DNA of 64,000 nt, taken from assembly GCF_004011505.1 (NCBI RefSeq), contig NZ_SAUN01000001.1:4898001-4962000 (forward strand), given 5' to 3'. Below are positions 37,991 through 46,214 of the stretch, in pieces (the first letter of the stretch is position 1; every line of letters begins with the position of its first letter). The translations under genes and the position numbers were made by a program. The stretch comes from Nonomuraea polychroma. Its GTDB lineage: Bacteria > Actinomycetota > Actinomycetes > Streptosporangiales > Streptosporangiaceae. Under the pieces are notes generated by a model. It did not search any database. It was not told the DNA's origin and was given only the letters and a program-made list of their open reading frames with translations.

Positions 37991-38232
37991 AGCAGGGTCC
38001 TCGTCGTTCAGCGGACGGCCGGCGCCTTGCCGCGCTTGGCCTGCAGCCGCTCCGGGCGGTTGGGATCCTTGACTTTCCAGGTGTACGAACCCGGCTTGTG
38101 TGCCTCGCGCGCCAGGTGCTCGATCAAGCTTCGGTTTCTGGTGTGCGTTCGACTTCTAGACACCGCTTGATCGGACGTTGCGACAGCGTGTGAGGCGGAC
38201 TCACTCGGCCGAGCTGGGCATGCGGTGCCGAG

Positions 38233-38589
38233 CTACGAAAGGCCGTGGTAACCGAGGTGGACGGCCAGGGCGGCGGACTCGGTGACGAAGAAGACGGCCC
38301 AGCCGACCAGCTTCCGGGAGCCCACCCGGAGGTGGGCGATGAACGCGCCGATGAAGTACAGCTCCAGACCGATAGCGGCGAGCAGCCCCAGCAGCGGCAC
38401 CGCGAACCCGGCCACCAGCCCCAAAGACCCCGCCGCCAGCAAGCCGCCCAACATCGGTCCCCACGACAGGGGCAGCCGCTTCATCTTCATTTGCGCCTTG
38501 GGGTAGTCGTGGCCCATCAGGTAAAAGACGGCGGCGCTGCCGGTGAAGAGGGCGGCCAGGATGGTCACCGTGACGTAAGTGATGAACAT
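38233..38589 (-). CDS. DoxX-family membrane protein
   Basis: 118 residues with four membrane helices: YVTVTILAALFTGSAAVFYL, LGGLLAAGSLGLVAGFAVPLLGLLAAIGLELYFIGAFIAH and VGWAVFFVTESAALAVHLG. Length and pattern fit DoxX-like proteins, which associate with oxidative-stress or quinone-linked functions; the exact role is unknown. It is transcribed away from a TetR gene, and two palindromic operator copies lie between them, so the TetR protein probably represses it. Confidence 0.75.
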   Translation of the reverse strand: MFITYVTVTILAALFTGSAAVFYLMGHDYPKAQMKMKRLPLSWGPMLGGLLAAGSLGLVAGFAVPLLGLLAAIGLELYFIGAFIAHLRVGSRKLVGWAVFFVTESAALAVHLGYHGLS

Positions 38590-38630
38590 GATCTACTTTC
38601 CGGGAGGAGTGCTGCGGGATCGTTCTGGCG

Positions 38631-38708
38631 ACACGGCACGTGTCGTGTAGTCAGATGCCGGCACGCTATAGGTCGCATGGCCGAGCTGTCAACACGACAC
38701 GTGCCGTT
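38631..38708. promoter_or_regulatory. Duplicated palindromic operator between the DoxX-like and TetR genes
   Basis: ACACGGCACGTGTCGTGT (38631-38648) and ACACGACACGTGCCGT (38692-38707) are near-perfect palindromes centred on CACGTG and are almost reverse copies of one another. The centres are ~60 bases apart. The first lies 42 bases upstream of the DoxX-like start, the second ends 20 bases before the TetR start. The placement suits autoregulation plus repression of the divergent gene. Confidence 0.7.
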
Positions 38709-38727
38709 TCCTGCTAGGGTCAAAGCC

Positions 38728-39309
38728 ATGTCCACACCGCCGAACCCGCTGCGCCGCAATGAATCCAGCCGCCGGGCCATCCTCGAGGCGGCGTTGCAGC
38801 TGTGTGCCGAGGACGGCTACGGGCGGCTGACGATTGAGGCCATCGCCGCCCACGCCGGCGTCAGCAAGAAAACGATCTATCGGTGGTGGCCCTCCAAAGG
38901 AGCCGTCATCCTGGAGGCCATCGACGATATGGCGAACCTGCTCGCCGACCACGTCGATACCGGCAACCTCGCCGCCGATTTGCACACCCAGCTGTCTGCC
39001 GTCATCGAGTTGCTCACCCCGCCGAACAACTCCGCCATCACCGGGCTCATCGCCGAAGCCCTCCACGACAAAGACCTGGCAAACGACCTCCGGGAACGAC
39101 TTATCCGGCCGCGCATCACCGCGTTCAAGGAACGCATGCGCATAGCCCAGGCCAGCGGGCAATTGGCCCCCGACGCGGACCTCGACGTCGCCCTCGACCT
39201 GATCTACGGTCCCATCTACCACCGGCTCGTCTTCCACCTCGGCATGCCCGACGCTGAGCAACTCCGCACGCTCATCGCGCACGCCCTGCGCGGCATTCAG
39301 CCCGCCTGA
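38728..39309 (+). CDS. TetR-family transcriptional repressor
   Basis: 193 residues from ATG 38728. The N-terminal HTH (RRAILEAALQLCAEDGYGRLTIEAIAAHAGVSKKTIYRWWPSKGAVILEAI, ~residues 15-65) is a standard TetR domain. The C-terminal TetR_C-like part (LIYGPIYHRLVFHLG) should bind a small hydrophobic ligand. Two palindromes precede the gene, so it likely controls itself and the divergent DoxX-like gene. Confidence 0.88.
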   Translation: MSTPPNPLRRNESSRRAILEAALQLCAEDGYGRLTIEAIAAHAGVSKKTIYRWWPSKGAVILEAIDDMANLLADHVDTGNLAADLHTQLSAVIELLTPPNNSAITGLIAEALHDKDLANDLRERLIRPRITAFKERMRIAQASGQLAPDADLDVALDLIYGPIYHRLVFHLGMPDAEQLRTLIAHALRGIQPA

Positions 39310-39682
39310 TTCACGCCCTGATCGTGCTGTGGCCACCGAAATCATCGATGAGCTCCAGGGCCTGTTTCAGAGGTCGGGCGAGGGGTCTATGGTGAGGGCT
39401 GCGTGTGCTCGAGATGCCTGAACGGTCCAGATGGTGACGTCGGAAGCGACACGGCTCGGGTCGGTTGCGGTGAAGGGTCCGACCGCTTGAAGCGGGCTGA
39501 CCTGCGGGGAGAGGGCTGTCCGGCAGGCTACTCACTCACGTCTCGGCGCCCTCGCCCGGCAAGAGTGCCGGTCACGCGGTGGACCAAGCGGCCGGATCAG
39601 ACTTGATCATGTGGCGATTCCCGCAACCCGCCGGAGGCCGGGCTGCCGTCCGGTCTCCGGCGGTCCGGTGCCCGGTCCGGGC
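39310..39682. other. Non-coding gap
   Basis: No supported gene in 373 bases. GGCCTGTTTCAGA at 39359-39371 resembles a motif near 37098 (TGTTTCAGAAGT), possibly ends of lost IS copies, but no complementary end was found. Confidence 0.25.
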
Positions 39683-40834
39683 TCAGCCGACCCGTGCGGC
39701 CCCGGCGCCGGACTCGGCGTCCTCGGTGGTCATCACCTCGGTGGTCATGGAGGTCCAGCGGTCGGCGTGCCGCTTGGTGAGCTCCGCCATGGTGGTGTAC
39801 TCGAGGTCCTCCAGCGGCAGCCGGTGCGGCTCAAACGGGCCGTGCCGGCGCAGGTAGTCCATGATCTCCCCGGCCTGGTCGCGCGCCCGGTCGAAGGCCG
39901 GATCGGCGAACATGTCGCGCGGCCCGATCATTTTCCCGTCGTGGATCTGGAACCCCAGGGCCACGACGCGTGGCGGTCCGTCGAAGCGGGACGGGTGCCC
40001 GTGGTCGGTCGAGACCGGCAGGAACGGCGCGTGGTGCGAGCCGCGCATGCAGCCGGCCACGGTGTACGGGAACGCGAACGGCTCCAGAGCCTCCCCCACG
40101 GCGGGCAGCCCGGACTGGCAGCGGACGATCATCACGGGGTCGTCCTTGCCGACGTACTTGCCTGCGATGAGGGACAACCGCTGCGTGCTGGTCGCGGCCG
40201 CGGTCTCGTCCAGGGTCTTGGACCGGACGCTGTGGATCACGTAGCGGGACGGGGCGCCGATGTACATGAGCATGTCGTACACCTCGGCCGGGCAGTCGAA
40301 GGTGATGCGCTTCTCCTGCTGCAGGTCGTAGACCTCGAAAGCGAAGCCGGTGTGCATCTTGGTGTCGATGACCAGGCCGGCCGTGTTGAACGGGTCGGCG
40401 AAGATCTTGTACAGCGGAAGGTTCCAGGCTCCCGGTTCGGTCTTGTCGGCCAGGAAGCAGAGGACGGGTTCGGACGGCCGCTCCTGGAACTCCAGTTCGG
40501 CGTAGCCGGGGCCCATCCCCCGCAGGTTGCCGGAGAAGGCATCCGACAGCAGGTCCTGGCCCGCTCCATACAGGCCGAGTTCCTTGGCAATGTGCGTGGT
40601 GGCCTGGAAGGTGTCCCACGCGAACGAATGGATCAGCGCGGAATCGGCGCCGTAGGTGTGGGTCATGATGAGCGAGATGTCGTCGCCGCAGTTGGCGACG
40701 TGCCCGTCGATGAGGAGTCCCGAGTCGATGGCCCGGCCGAGCTCACGGCGGGCCTCGTCCATCATGTCCGGGTGGACGGCTCCGTGGCCGACGAATCCCC
40801 CGGTGTCAGCCTTGATGATGCTCAAGGTCGTCAT
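39683..40834 (-). CDS. Fructose-1,6-bisphosphate aldolase/phosphatase (archaeal type)
   Basis: 383 residues from ATG 40834 with GGAGGGA upstream. The N-terminus MTTLSIIKADTGGFVGHGAVHPDM is the hallmark of the bifunctional FBP aldolase/phosphatase (class V FBPase), as are NCGDDISLIMTHTYGADSALIHSFAWDTFQ and LMYIGAPSRYVIHSV. The enzyme condenses triose phosphates and dephosphorylates FBP, driving gluconeogenesis in one protein with Mg ions. Known length is ~360-380. In bacteria it is uncommon and mainly thermophilic. It is divergent from the J-protein/DnaK pair. The last ~20 residues are an unconserved acidic tail. Confidence 0.88.
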   Translation of the reverse strand: MTTLSIIKADTGGFVGHGAVHPDMMDEARRELGRAIDSGLLIDGHVANCGDDISLIMTHTYGADSALIHSFAWDTFQATTHIAKELGLYGAGQDLLSDAFSGNLRGMGPGYAELEFQERPSEPVLCFLADKTEPGAWNLPLYKIFADPFNTAGLVIDTKMHTGFAFEVYDLQQEKRITFDCPAEVYDMLMYIGAPSRYVIHSVRSKTLDETAAATSTQRLSLIAGKYVGKDDPVMIVRCQSGLPAVGEALEPFAFPYTVAGCMRGSHHAPFLPVSTDHGHPSRFDGPPRVVALGFQIHDGKMIGPRDMFADPAFDRARDQAGEIMDYLRRHGPFEPHRLPLEDLEYTTMAELTKRHADRWTSMTTEVMTTEDAESGAGAARVG

Positions 40835-41201
40835 GCCGATCCCTCCTTCAGCTCGCGCTTTCGATCTCGTGACGGCTGCGGCGGACCCCGCCCCGCCCAG
40901 CACCTCGGCCGCGGAGCCCTCGGCGGGACATCCCGGTGTATCGCCCGCATGGCCCATCCCAGTTCCAGATCTAGGACAACCACGCGGCGATATGGGTCGA
41001 TTCTTTATCGATACAACGTAAATTCCTGGCATTGGGGGTTTTGACTTGTGACACCGAGCCCCGGGAACCTTGGTTATGGGCATAATTCGGTCATCGTGGC
41101 ATATCTTGCCGTGGCTGCACGATAAAATCCCTCTCGAGGTTTCGTTTCATACCTGCAGGTCGGGACTGCATGCCGACGGTTTGACGCAGGAGGTGAACGC
41201 G
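40835..41201. other. Divergent control region between FBP aldolase/phosphatase and the chaperone pair
   Basis: These 367 bases are AT-richer around 40980-41110 than the genome average. Possible elements: TTGACT at 41041-41046 for the rightward genes, and a small TCGAT/ATCGA inverted repeat near 40994. No HAIR (HspR) or CIRCE element was seen. Exact promoters are not assigned. Confidence 0.35.
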
Positions 41202-41723
41202 GTGCCCACACCGTATGACGCCACGTGGCCCCGCCGGGACCATTACATGGTGCTCGGGGTCGAACCCTCGGCATCCACAGCGCAGATCACCTCGGCCTAC
41301 CGCCGCCTGGTGCGTGTGCTGCACCCGGATGCCCGTCCCGCTGGGCCGGCGGCGCGGGATCGGTTCGCCGAGGTGGTCGACGCTTACGCCGTCCTGCGCG
41401 ACCCCGCCCGGCGCGCGGCCTACGACGCTGAGTTCGGACGCGCTGCTCCAGACGCTGTCAGCGGCCGGCCCGTCCCCGTCAAGGTCACCCGCACGCCAAG
41501 CCCGGACACCGGCGTGCCGTCGGCAGCCGGCCGTCGACGGACTCTCGCCGACGTGCTCGGCCTCGGTATGACAATTGATCCATTCCCTGACGTGGGGCCG
41601 CGGGCGCATGTGCTCCTGCGGGTGGGCCCGTCCCGGCTTTCGCCGAGCCGCCGGGACAGGCATGACATGCCCCTCCTCGGCTACGACACTCCCTGGGGCA
41701 CGGCGCACGTCTGGTTGCTGTGA
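41202..41723 (+). CDS. J-domain co-chaperone
   Basis: 173 residues from GTG 41202 with AGGAGG eight bases upstream. The J-domain (residues ~10-75) reads DHYMVLGVEPSASTAQITSAYRRLVRVLHPDARP...RFAEVVDAYAVLRDPARRAAYD, with the HPD motif needed to stimulate DnaK ATPase. No Gly-rich or zinc domain follows, so it is not full DnaJ but a small J-protein. The C-terminal half is Arg/Pro-rich and unknown. The DnaK gene starts 60 bases downstream, so the two likely form a dedicated pair. Confidence 0.8.
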   Translation: MPTPYDATWPRRDHYMVLGVEPSASTAQITSAYRRLVRVLHPDARPAGPAARDRFAEVVDAYAVLRDPARRAAYDAEFGRAAPDAVSGRPVPVKVTRTPSPDTGVPSAAGRRRTLADVLGLGMTIDPFPDVGPRAHVLLRVGPSRLSPSRRDRHDMPLLGYDTPWGTAHVWLL

Positions 41724-41783
41724 GGCCGAGCCCGGCCGCAGCGGTCCCGCCTCCTTGTCAGGGGGTGAGGAAGGAGGCCTGCG

Positions 41784-43655
41784 ATGACACGACCCGTCGG
41801 CATCGACCTGGGAACGACCAACTCGGTCGTCTGCGTGCTGGAAGGCGGTGAGCCGACCGTCGTCACCAACACCGAGGGATCGCGGACGACTCCTTCGGTC
41901 GTCGCGTTCGCCAAGACCGGTGAGGTGCTGGTCGGCGAGATCGCCAAGCGGCAGGCGATCACCAACGTGGAGCGCACCGCCCGATCCGTGAAACGCCACA
42001 TGGGCGATCCGCATTGGCGCTTTCCCGAGACAGACAGCATTGACGGCAAGCGCTACACCGCACAGGAGATCTCCGCCCGGGTGCTGCAGAAGCTGAAGCG
42101 CGACGCCGAGGCCTACCTCGGCGAGAGCGTCGCAGACGCCGTCATCACCGTGCCGGCGTACTTCGACGACACGCAAAGAACCGCCACCAAGGAGGCAGGC
42201 GAGATCGCCGGCCTGAAGGTGCTGCGGATCATCAACGAGCCGACGGCCGCCGCCCTGGCCTACGGCCTCGACAAGGAGAACGACCAGACCATCCTGGTTT
42301 TCGACCTGGGCGGCGGAACGTTCGATGTGTCGCTGCTGTCCATCGGCGAGGGCGTGGTCGAGGTGAAGGCCACCGCCGGTGACACTCACCTAGGCGGCGA
42401 CGACTGGGACCAGCGCATCGCCGATCACCTGGTCACGCAGTTCAAGAACGGCTACGGGGTGGACCTGTCCAAGGACAAGATGGCGATGCAACGGCTGCGG
42501 GAAGCCGCCGAGCGAGCCAAGATCGAGCTGTCCACGGTGACGGAGACCGCGGTCAACCTGCCCTACATCACCGCCTCCGCCGAGGGCGCGCTGCACCTCG
42601 ACGAGAAGCTCAACCGGGGGCAGTTCCAGCGGCTCACCCAGGACCTGCTGGACCGCTGCAAGGGGCCCTTCCACCAGGCGGTCAAGGATGCCAGGCTCCA
42701 GGTGTCCGACATCGACCAGGTCATTCTCGTCGGCGGCGCCACCCGCATGCCGGCCGTGGTCGACCTGGTACGGGAGCTGACCGGCGGCAAGGAGCCGCAC
42801 AAGGGCGTCAACCCCGATGAAGTCGTCGCGGTAGGCGCCGCGCTGCAGGCCGGGGTGCTCAAGGGGGAGGTCAAGGACGTCCTGCTGCTGGACGTTACCC
42901 CGCTGTCGCTGGGCATCGAGACCAAGGGCGGCATCATGACCCGGCTCATCGAGCGCAACACCACGATCCCGACCAGGCGATCGGAGGTTTTCACCACGGC
43001 CGAGGACAACCAGCCGTCCGTGGCCATCCAGGTCTACCAGGGCGAACGCGAGATCGCCGCGTACAACAAGAAACTCGGCATGTTCGAGCTGACCGGTCTG
43101 CCACCCGCGCCGCGCGGGGTCCCGCAGATCGAGGTCGCCTTCGACATCGACGCCAACGGCATCATGAACGTCTCCGCGAAGGATCTCGGCACCGGCAAGG
43201 AACAGTCGATCGCGATCACCGGCGGCTCGGCGCTGCCGAAGGACGACATCGACCGGATGGTGCGCGAGGCCGAGCAGCACGCCGAAGAGGACCGCCGCAG
43301 GCGCGAGGCCGCCGAGACCCGCAACAACGCCGAGTCGCTCGTCTACTCCACGGAAACGGTGCTGCGCGACAATCCGGAGAAGGTGCCGACGGATGTGAGA
43401 GCCGAAGTGGAGGCCGCGCTCGCCGAGCTGAAGGAGAAGCTGAAGGGCGAGGACGTCGGCGCCATCAGGCAGGCCGGTGAGAAGCTGTCGGCCGCTGCCC
43501 AGAAGGTGGGTCAGGCGATCTACGCGCAGGCACAGGGCCCTGCCGCAGGCGCCGGCCCGGGCGCTGATGCCCGGCAGGGAGGCGGCGAACAGGAACAGGA
43601 CGTCGTGGACGCCGAGATCGTGGACGAGGACAAACAGCAGAAGGGCGGCCGATGA
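41784..43655 (+). CDS. dnaK: DnaK/Hsp70 chaperone
   Basis: 623 residues. The ATPase domain starts VGIDLGTTNSVVCVLEGGEP and includes VPAYFDDTQRTATKEAGEIAGL, INEPTAAALAYGLD and VFDLGGGTFDVSLLSIG. The substrate-binding domain (DVTPLSLGIETKGGIMTRLIERNTTIPTRRSEVFTTAEDNQ) and helical lid follow, ending in VVDAEIVDEDKQQKGGR. GGAAGGAGG lies upstream. No grpE gene is adjacent and the order J-protein-DnaK differs from the usual dnaK-grpE-dnaJ-hspR operon, so this is probably a second, specialised copy. Confidence 0.95.
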   Translation: MTRPVGIDLGTTNSVVCVLEGGEPTVVTNTEGSRTTPSVVAFAKTGEVLVGEIAKRQAITNVERTARSVKRHMGDPHWRFPETDSIDGKRYTAQEISARVLQKLKRDAEAYLGESVADAVITVPAYFDDTQRTATKEAGEIAGLKVLRIINEPTAAALAYGLDKENDQTILVFDLGGGTFDVSLLSIGEGVVEVKATAGDTHLGGDDWDQRIADHLVTQFKNGYGVDLSKDKMAMQRLREAAERAKIELSTVTETAVNLPYITASAEGALHLDEKLNRGQFQRLTQDLLDRCKGPFHQAVKDARLQVSDIDQVILVGGATRMPAVVDLVRELTGGKEPHKGVNPDEVVAVGAALQAGVLKGEVKDVLLLDVTPLSLGIETKGGIMTRLIERNTTIPTRRSEVFTTAEDNQPSVAIQVYQGEREIAAYNKKLGMFELTGLPPAPRGVPQIEVAFDIDANGIMNVSAKDLGTGKEQSIAITGGSALPKDDIDRMVREAEQHAEEDRRRREAAETRNNAESLVYSTETVLRDNPEKVPTDVRAEVEAALAELKEKLKGEDVGAIRQAGEKLSAAAQKVGQAIYAQAQGPAAGAGPGADARQGGGEQEQDVVDAEIVDEDKQQKGGR

Positions 43656-44278
43656 GCCGCTGCTGCGGTTTCCGCCGCACCGACCGGCCATGCGCAGGCC
43701 TGCCGCTCCCCGCTCAGGCCGGTCCGGCCGGACACACCATGCACCGACCCCGAACCGTGATGTGCCCGCGTCACCACCAGGAGCCGTGCAGGGCCGCAAC
43801 CCTGCACGGCTGCGGCCGCGGCCGCGAACAGCGCGACCGAAGGCAGAACCGGCCGAATGCACCGCGGGCCCGCAGCGGGTCACCGCACGCCACGAGGCGT
43901 TTCCTTCTCATATTCCAGCCTCTGCAAGCCTCTTCCGCCAACCTCAACCCCCTCTCATAGGCACGTGCGCAGCTTGGAGGATTCGTTGACTGTCGTCGGA
44001 GCTGCTTATGTGCACGGTCTTATCGGCGGAGTCGACCATGATCCGATGCCCGAACGGAGAGCCTCGTTCGAGTAAACCCACGCCGGGCAAAGGACCTTGA
44101 CGAGTAGGGAAGACATCCGCTCTGCTCGGCGGTGAACGGCCGGATCGGCGCGAGGGGCGAATCTGGACTCAGGCCAGTGAACCCCTCGATACGTCCAGAC
44201 ATCGTTCGCATCTTCGGGGTCGACAGACGGCCGGAGGCGTCGGAGCCACATGGCCGGCCATCAACCATATGGGCGAGG
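43656..44278. other. 623-base gap after dnaK
   Basis: Frames on both strands are arginine/proline-rich antisense-type sequence and none is convincing. No terminator with a T-run was found after dnaK. Nothing recognised. Confidence 0.35.
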
Positions 44279-45115
44279 TCAGGGCTTCCCGGCGCCCGGC
44301 GCAGGCGCCGGGAACGCCACGACGAGCCCGCTGGGCTGCGCGGGCTCCGGTCCGCCCCAGTTCTGGCCCACGACGTACAAGTGCGGATCCTCCCCCCGGC
44401 TGAGCGTACAGGCGAAGGCACCCCGGTCCAGATCCACCGTGTCCATCACCTCACCTCCCTCCCGCACGCGCACACAGTGCTGGTTACCCACGTCGGCGTA
44501 CCAGATCGCGCCCTCGGCATCCAGGCAGATCCCGTCCGGGTGATCGCCTGGAGTCTCCGCCCAGACCCGGCGGTTGCTCAGGCCGCCGTCCAGCCCGATG
44601 TCGTAGGCCGTGAGCCGGTTGGCGTACGACTCGGCAACAACCAACGTCCTGCCGTCCGGTACGATCGCCATCCCGTTCGGGAACGCGAGGTCGTCGGCGA
44701 CCTGACGGACGTGGCCGTCCGGCGTGACGAGGACGACCAGGCCGGGCGCGAACTCGCCGCCGGGGAAGTCAAAACCGATCGTGTTGACGTAGGCGTTGCC
44801 CCGGTCGTCGACCACGATGTCGTTCCACGGCTTCTTCGAGATCTCGGCAAGGTGCGCATGGGTGACCAGCGACCCATCGGACTCACGGCGCAGAAGCCGT
44901 CGCTGTGCGGAGTCCACCACCAGTAGCCGCCCGTCGGGTAGGAAGTCGATGCACATCGGGAACGACGGAACGGTCGCCACCACCTCGTGGCTGCCATCGG
45001 TGCCGAGCGCGATCACCCGGTTCGCGCCCCAATCGGAAAACCACACTCGTCCGTCGTGCCAGCGCGGTGACTCGCCGAACACGACTCCCTCCATCAGCAC
45101 TTCAGATGCGGTCAC
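44279..45115 (-). CDS. SMP-30/gluconolactonase-family lactonase
   Basis: 278 residues from GTG 45115, with GAGGAG upstream; an earlier in-frame start has no ribosome site. The six-bladed propeller motifs are present: FGESPRWHDGRVWFSDWGANRVIAL with the metal-binding Glu, MCIDFLPDGRLLVVDSAQRRLLR, NDIVVDDRGNAYVNTIGFDF (Asn ligand), LAFPNGMAIVPDGRTLVVAESYANRL and HPDGICLDAEGAIWYADVGN (Asp ligand). It should hydrolyse a sugar lactone or similar ester using a divalent metal. The gene is monocistronic. Confidence 0.88.
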   Translation of the reverse strand: MTASEVLMEGVVFGESPRWHDGRVWFSDWGANRVIALGTDGSHEVVATVPSFPMCIDFLPDGRLLVVDSAQRRLLRRESDGSLVTHAHLAEISKKPWNDIVVDDRGNAYVNTIGFDFPGGEFAPGLVVLVTPDGHVRQVADDLAFPNGMAIVPDGRTLVVAESYANRLTAYDIGLDGGLSNRRVWAETPGDHPDGICLDAEGAIWYADVGNQHCVRVREGGEVMDTVDLDRGAFACTLSRGEDPHLYVVGQNWGGPEPAQPSGLVVAFPAPAPGAGKP

Positions 45116-45375
45116 GTCGTGTCTCCTCTCGTCGGTGGTAACAAGGACCGGACCGGCCTGCAAAACTCATCGCGATCCCGGCGCCAAGCGCCGCGACCGC
45201 TTCTGGCCGCGGCACCCCACGCCTGCGCCACAGGTACCTACCTGCGCTCTCTGCCAGATCTCTGCCGTCCCAGCTGTCAACGGTCATGAAGATCCCCAGG
45301 TAGGTGGACTTGGGTTCTCTCGGCTGGTGGCCACCAGAAATCCATGCTGATGGCCGGGGTGGTCCTGATGGGTGG

Positions 45376-46149
45376 TCAGGTCAACGGGGTGACGCCCTTG
45401 CCCGCCAGAGCCTCGGCGAGTCGGTGGGAATCGCCCTTGGTCAGGACCAGGTGGGCGTGGTGGAGGAGCCGGTCGACCGAGGCGGTGGCCAGGGTCTTGG
45501 GCATGATGGTGTCGAACCCGCTCGGGTGGATGTTGCTGGTGATCGCGATCGAGCGGCGTTCGTAGGCGGCATCGATGATCCGGTAGAACGCCTCGGCGGC
45601 GTCGGTTCCGGCCGGGAGCAGGCCGATGTCGTCGATGACGATGAGGTCGGCGCGGCAGATGCGGGCGACGGTGCGCGCGATGGAGCCGTCGACTTTGGCC
45701 TTGCCGATCGTGGTGGTGAGGGTTTCCAGGGTGAACCAGGCCACGCGTAGGTCCTTCTCGATGGCCGCGTGGGCCAGGCCCTCGGTGAAGTGCGATTTGC
45801 CGGTGCCCGACGGGCCGGCGATCACGAGGTTTTCGGCCCGGCCGATCCATTCCAGCGTGGCCAGGGCGTTCTGGGTGGGTTCGGGGATGGAGGACTCCTC
45901 CGGTCGCCAGGACGCGAGGGTCTTGCCGGTGGGGAAGTTGGCCGAGGTGCGGCGCAGCCGCCGGGTGGCCGCGTCGCGGCCGGTGACCTCCTCGTGGATG
46001 AGAATCCGCAGGACTTCGGCGGGGTCCCAGCGTTGCGCGCGGGCGGTGGCCAGCACGTCGGGGGCGGCTTTGCGCAGGTAGGGCAGGCGCATCCGGCGTA
46101 GCAGCCGGTCCAGTTCGTCGGGCAGAGCCGGTGGGGTGGGCGAGGTCAT
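45376..46149 (-). CDS. istB: IS21-family helper ATPase IstB
   Basis: 257 residues. DnaA/DnaC-like AAA+ ATPase: LRRMRLPYLRKAAPDVLATARAQRWDP N-terminal helices, Walker A in VIAGPSGTGKSHFTEGLA, Walker B in DLIVIDDIGLLP, and AITSNIHPSGFDTIMPK near sensor 1. It assembles on target DNA and directs IstA. It follows istA after 65 bases. Intact. Confidence 0.93.
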   Translation of the reverse strand: MTSPTPPALPDELDRLLRRMRLPYLRKAAPDVLATARAQRWDPAEVLRILIHEEVTGRDAATRRLRRTSANFPTGKTLASWRPEESSIPEPTQNALATLEWIGRAENLVIAGPSGTGKSHFTEGLAHAAIEKDLRVAWFTLETLTTTIGKAKVDGSIARTVARICRADLIVIDDIGLLPAGTDAAEAFYRIIDAAYERRSIAITSNIHPSGFDTIMPKTLATASVDRLLHHAHLVLTKGDSHRLAEALAGKGVTPLT

Positions 46150-46214
46150 GGGGTGGGGTTCTCCTCATCGTGGGCGCCCGCCCGGCCGCGCAGGCCGGGC
46201 GGGTGGTGGGGTGG

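Noticed and set aside
37098..39371. TGTTTCAGA motifs near 37100 and 39363 as ends of one IS
   Set aside because: Both are in the same orientation and no transposase or target duplication lies between them.
40980..41010. TCGAT/ATCGA inverted repeat as an operator for the FBP aldolase/phosphatase gene
   Set aside because: Five-base arms are too short to distinguish from chance.
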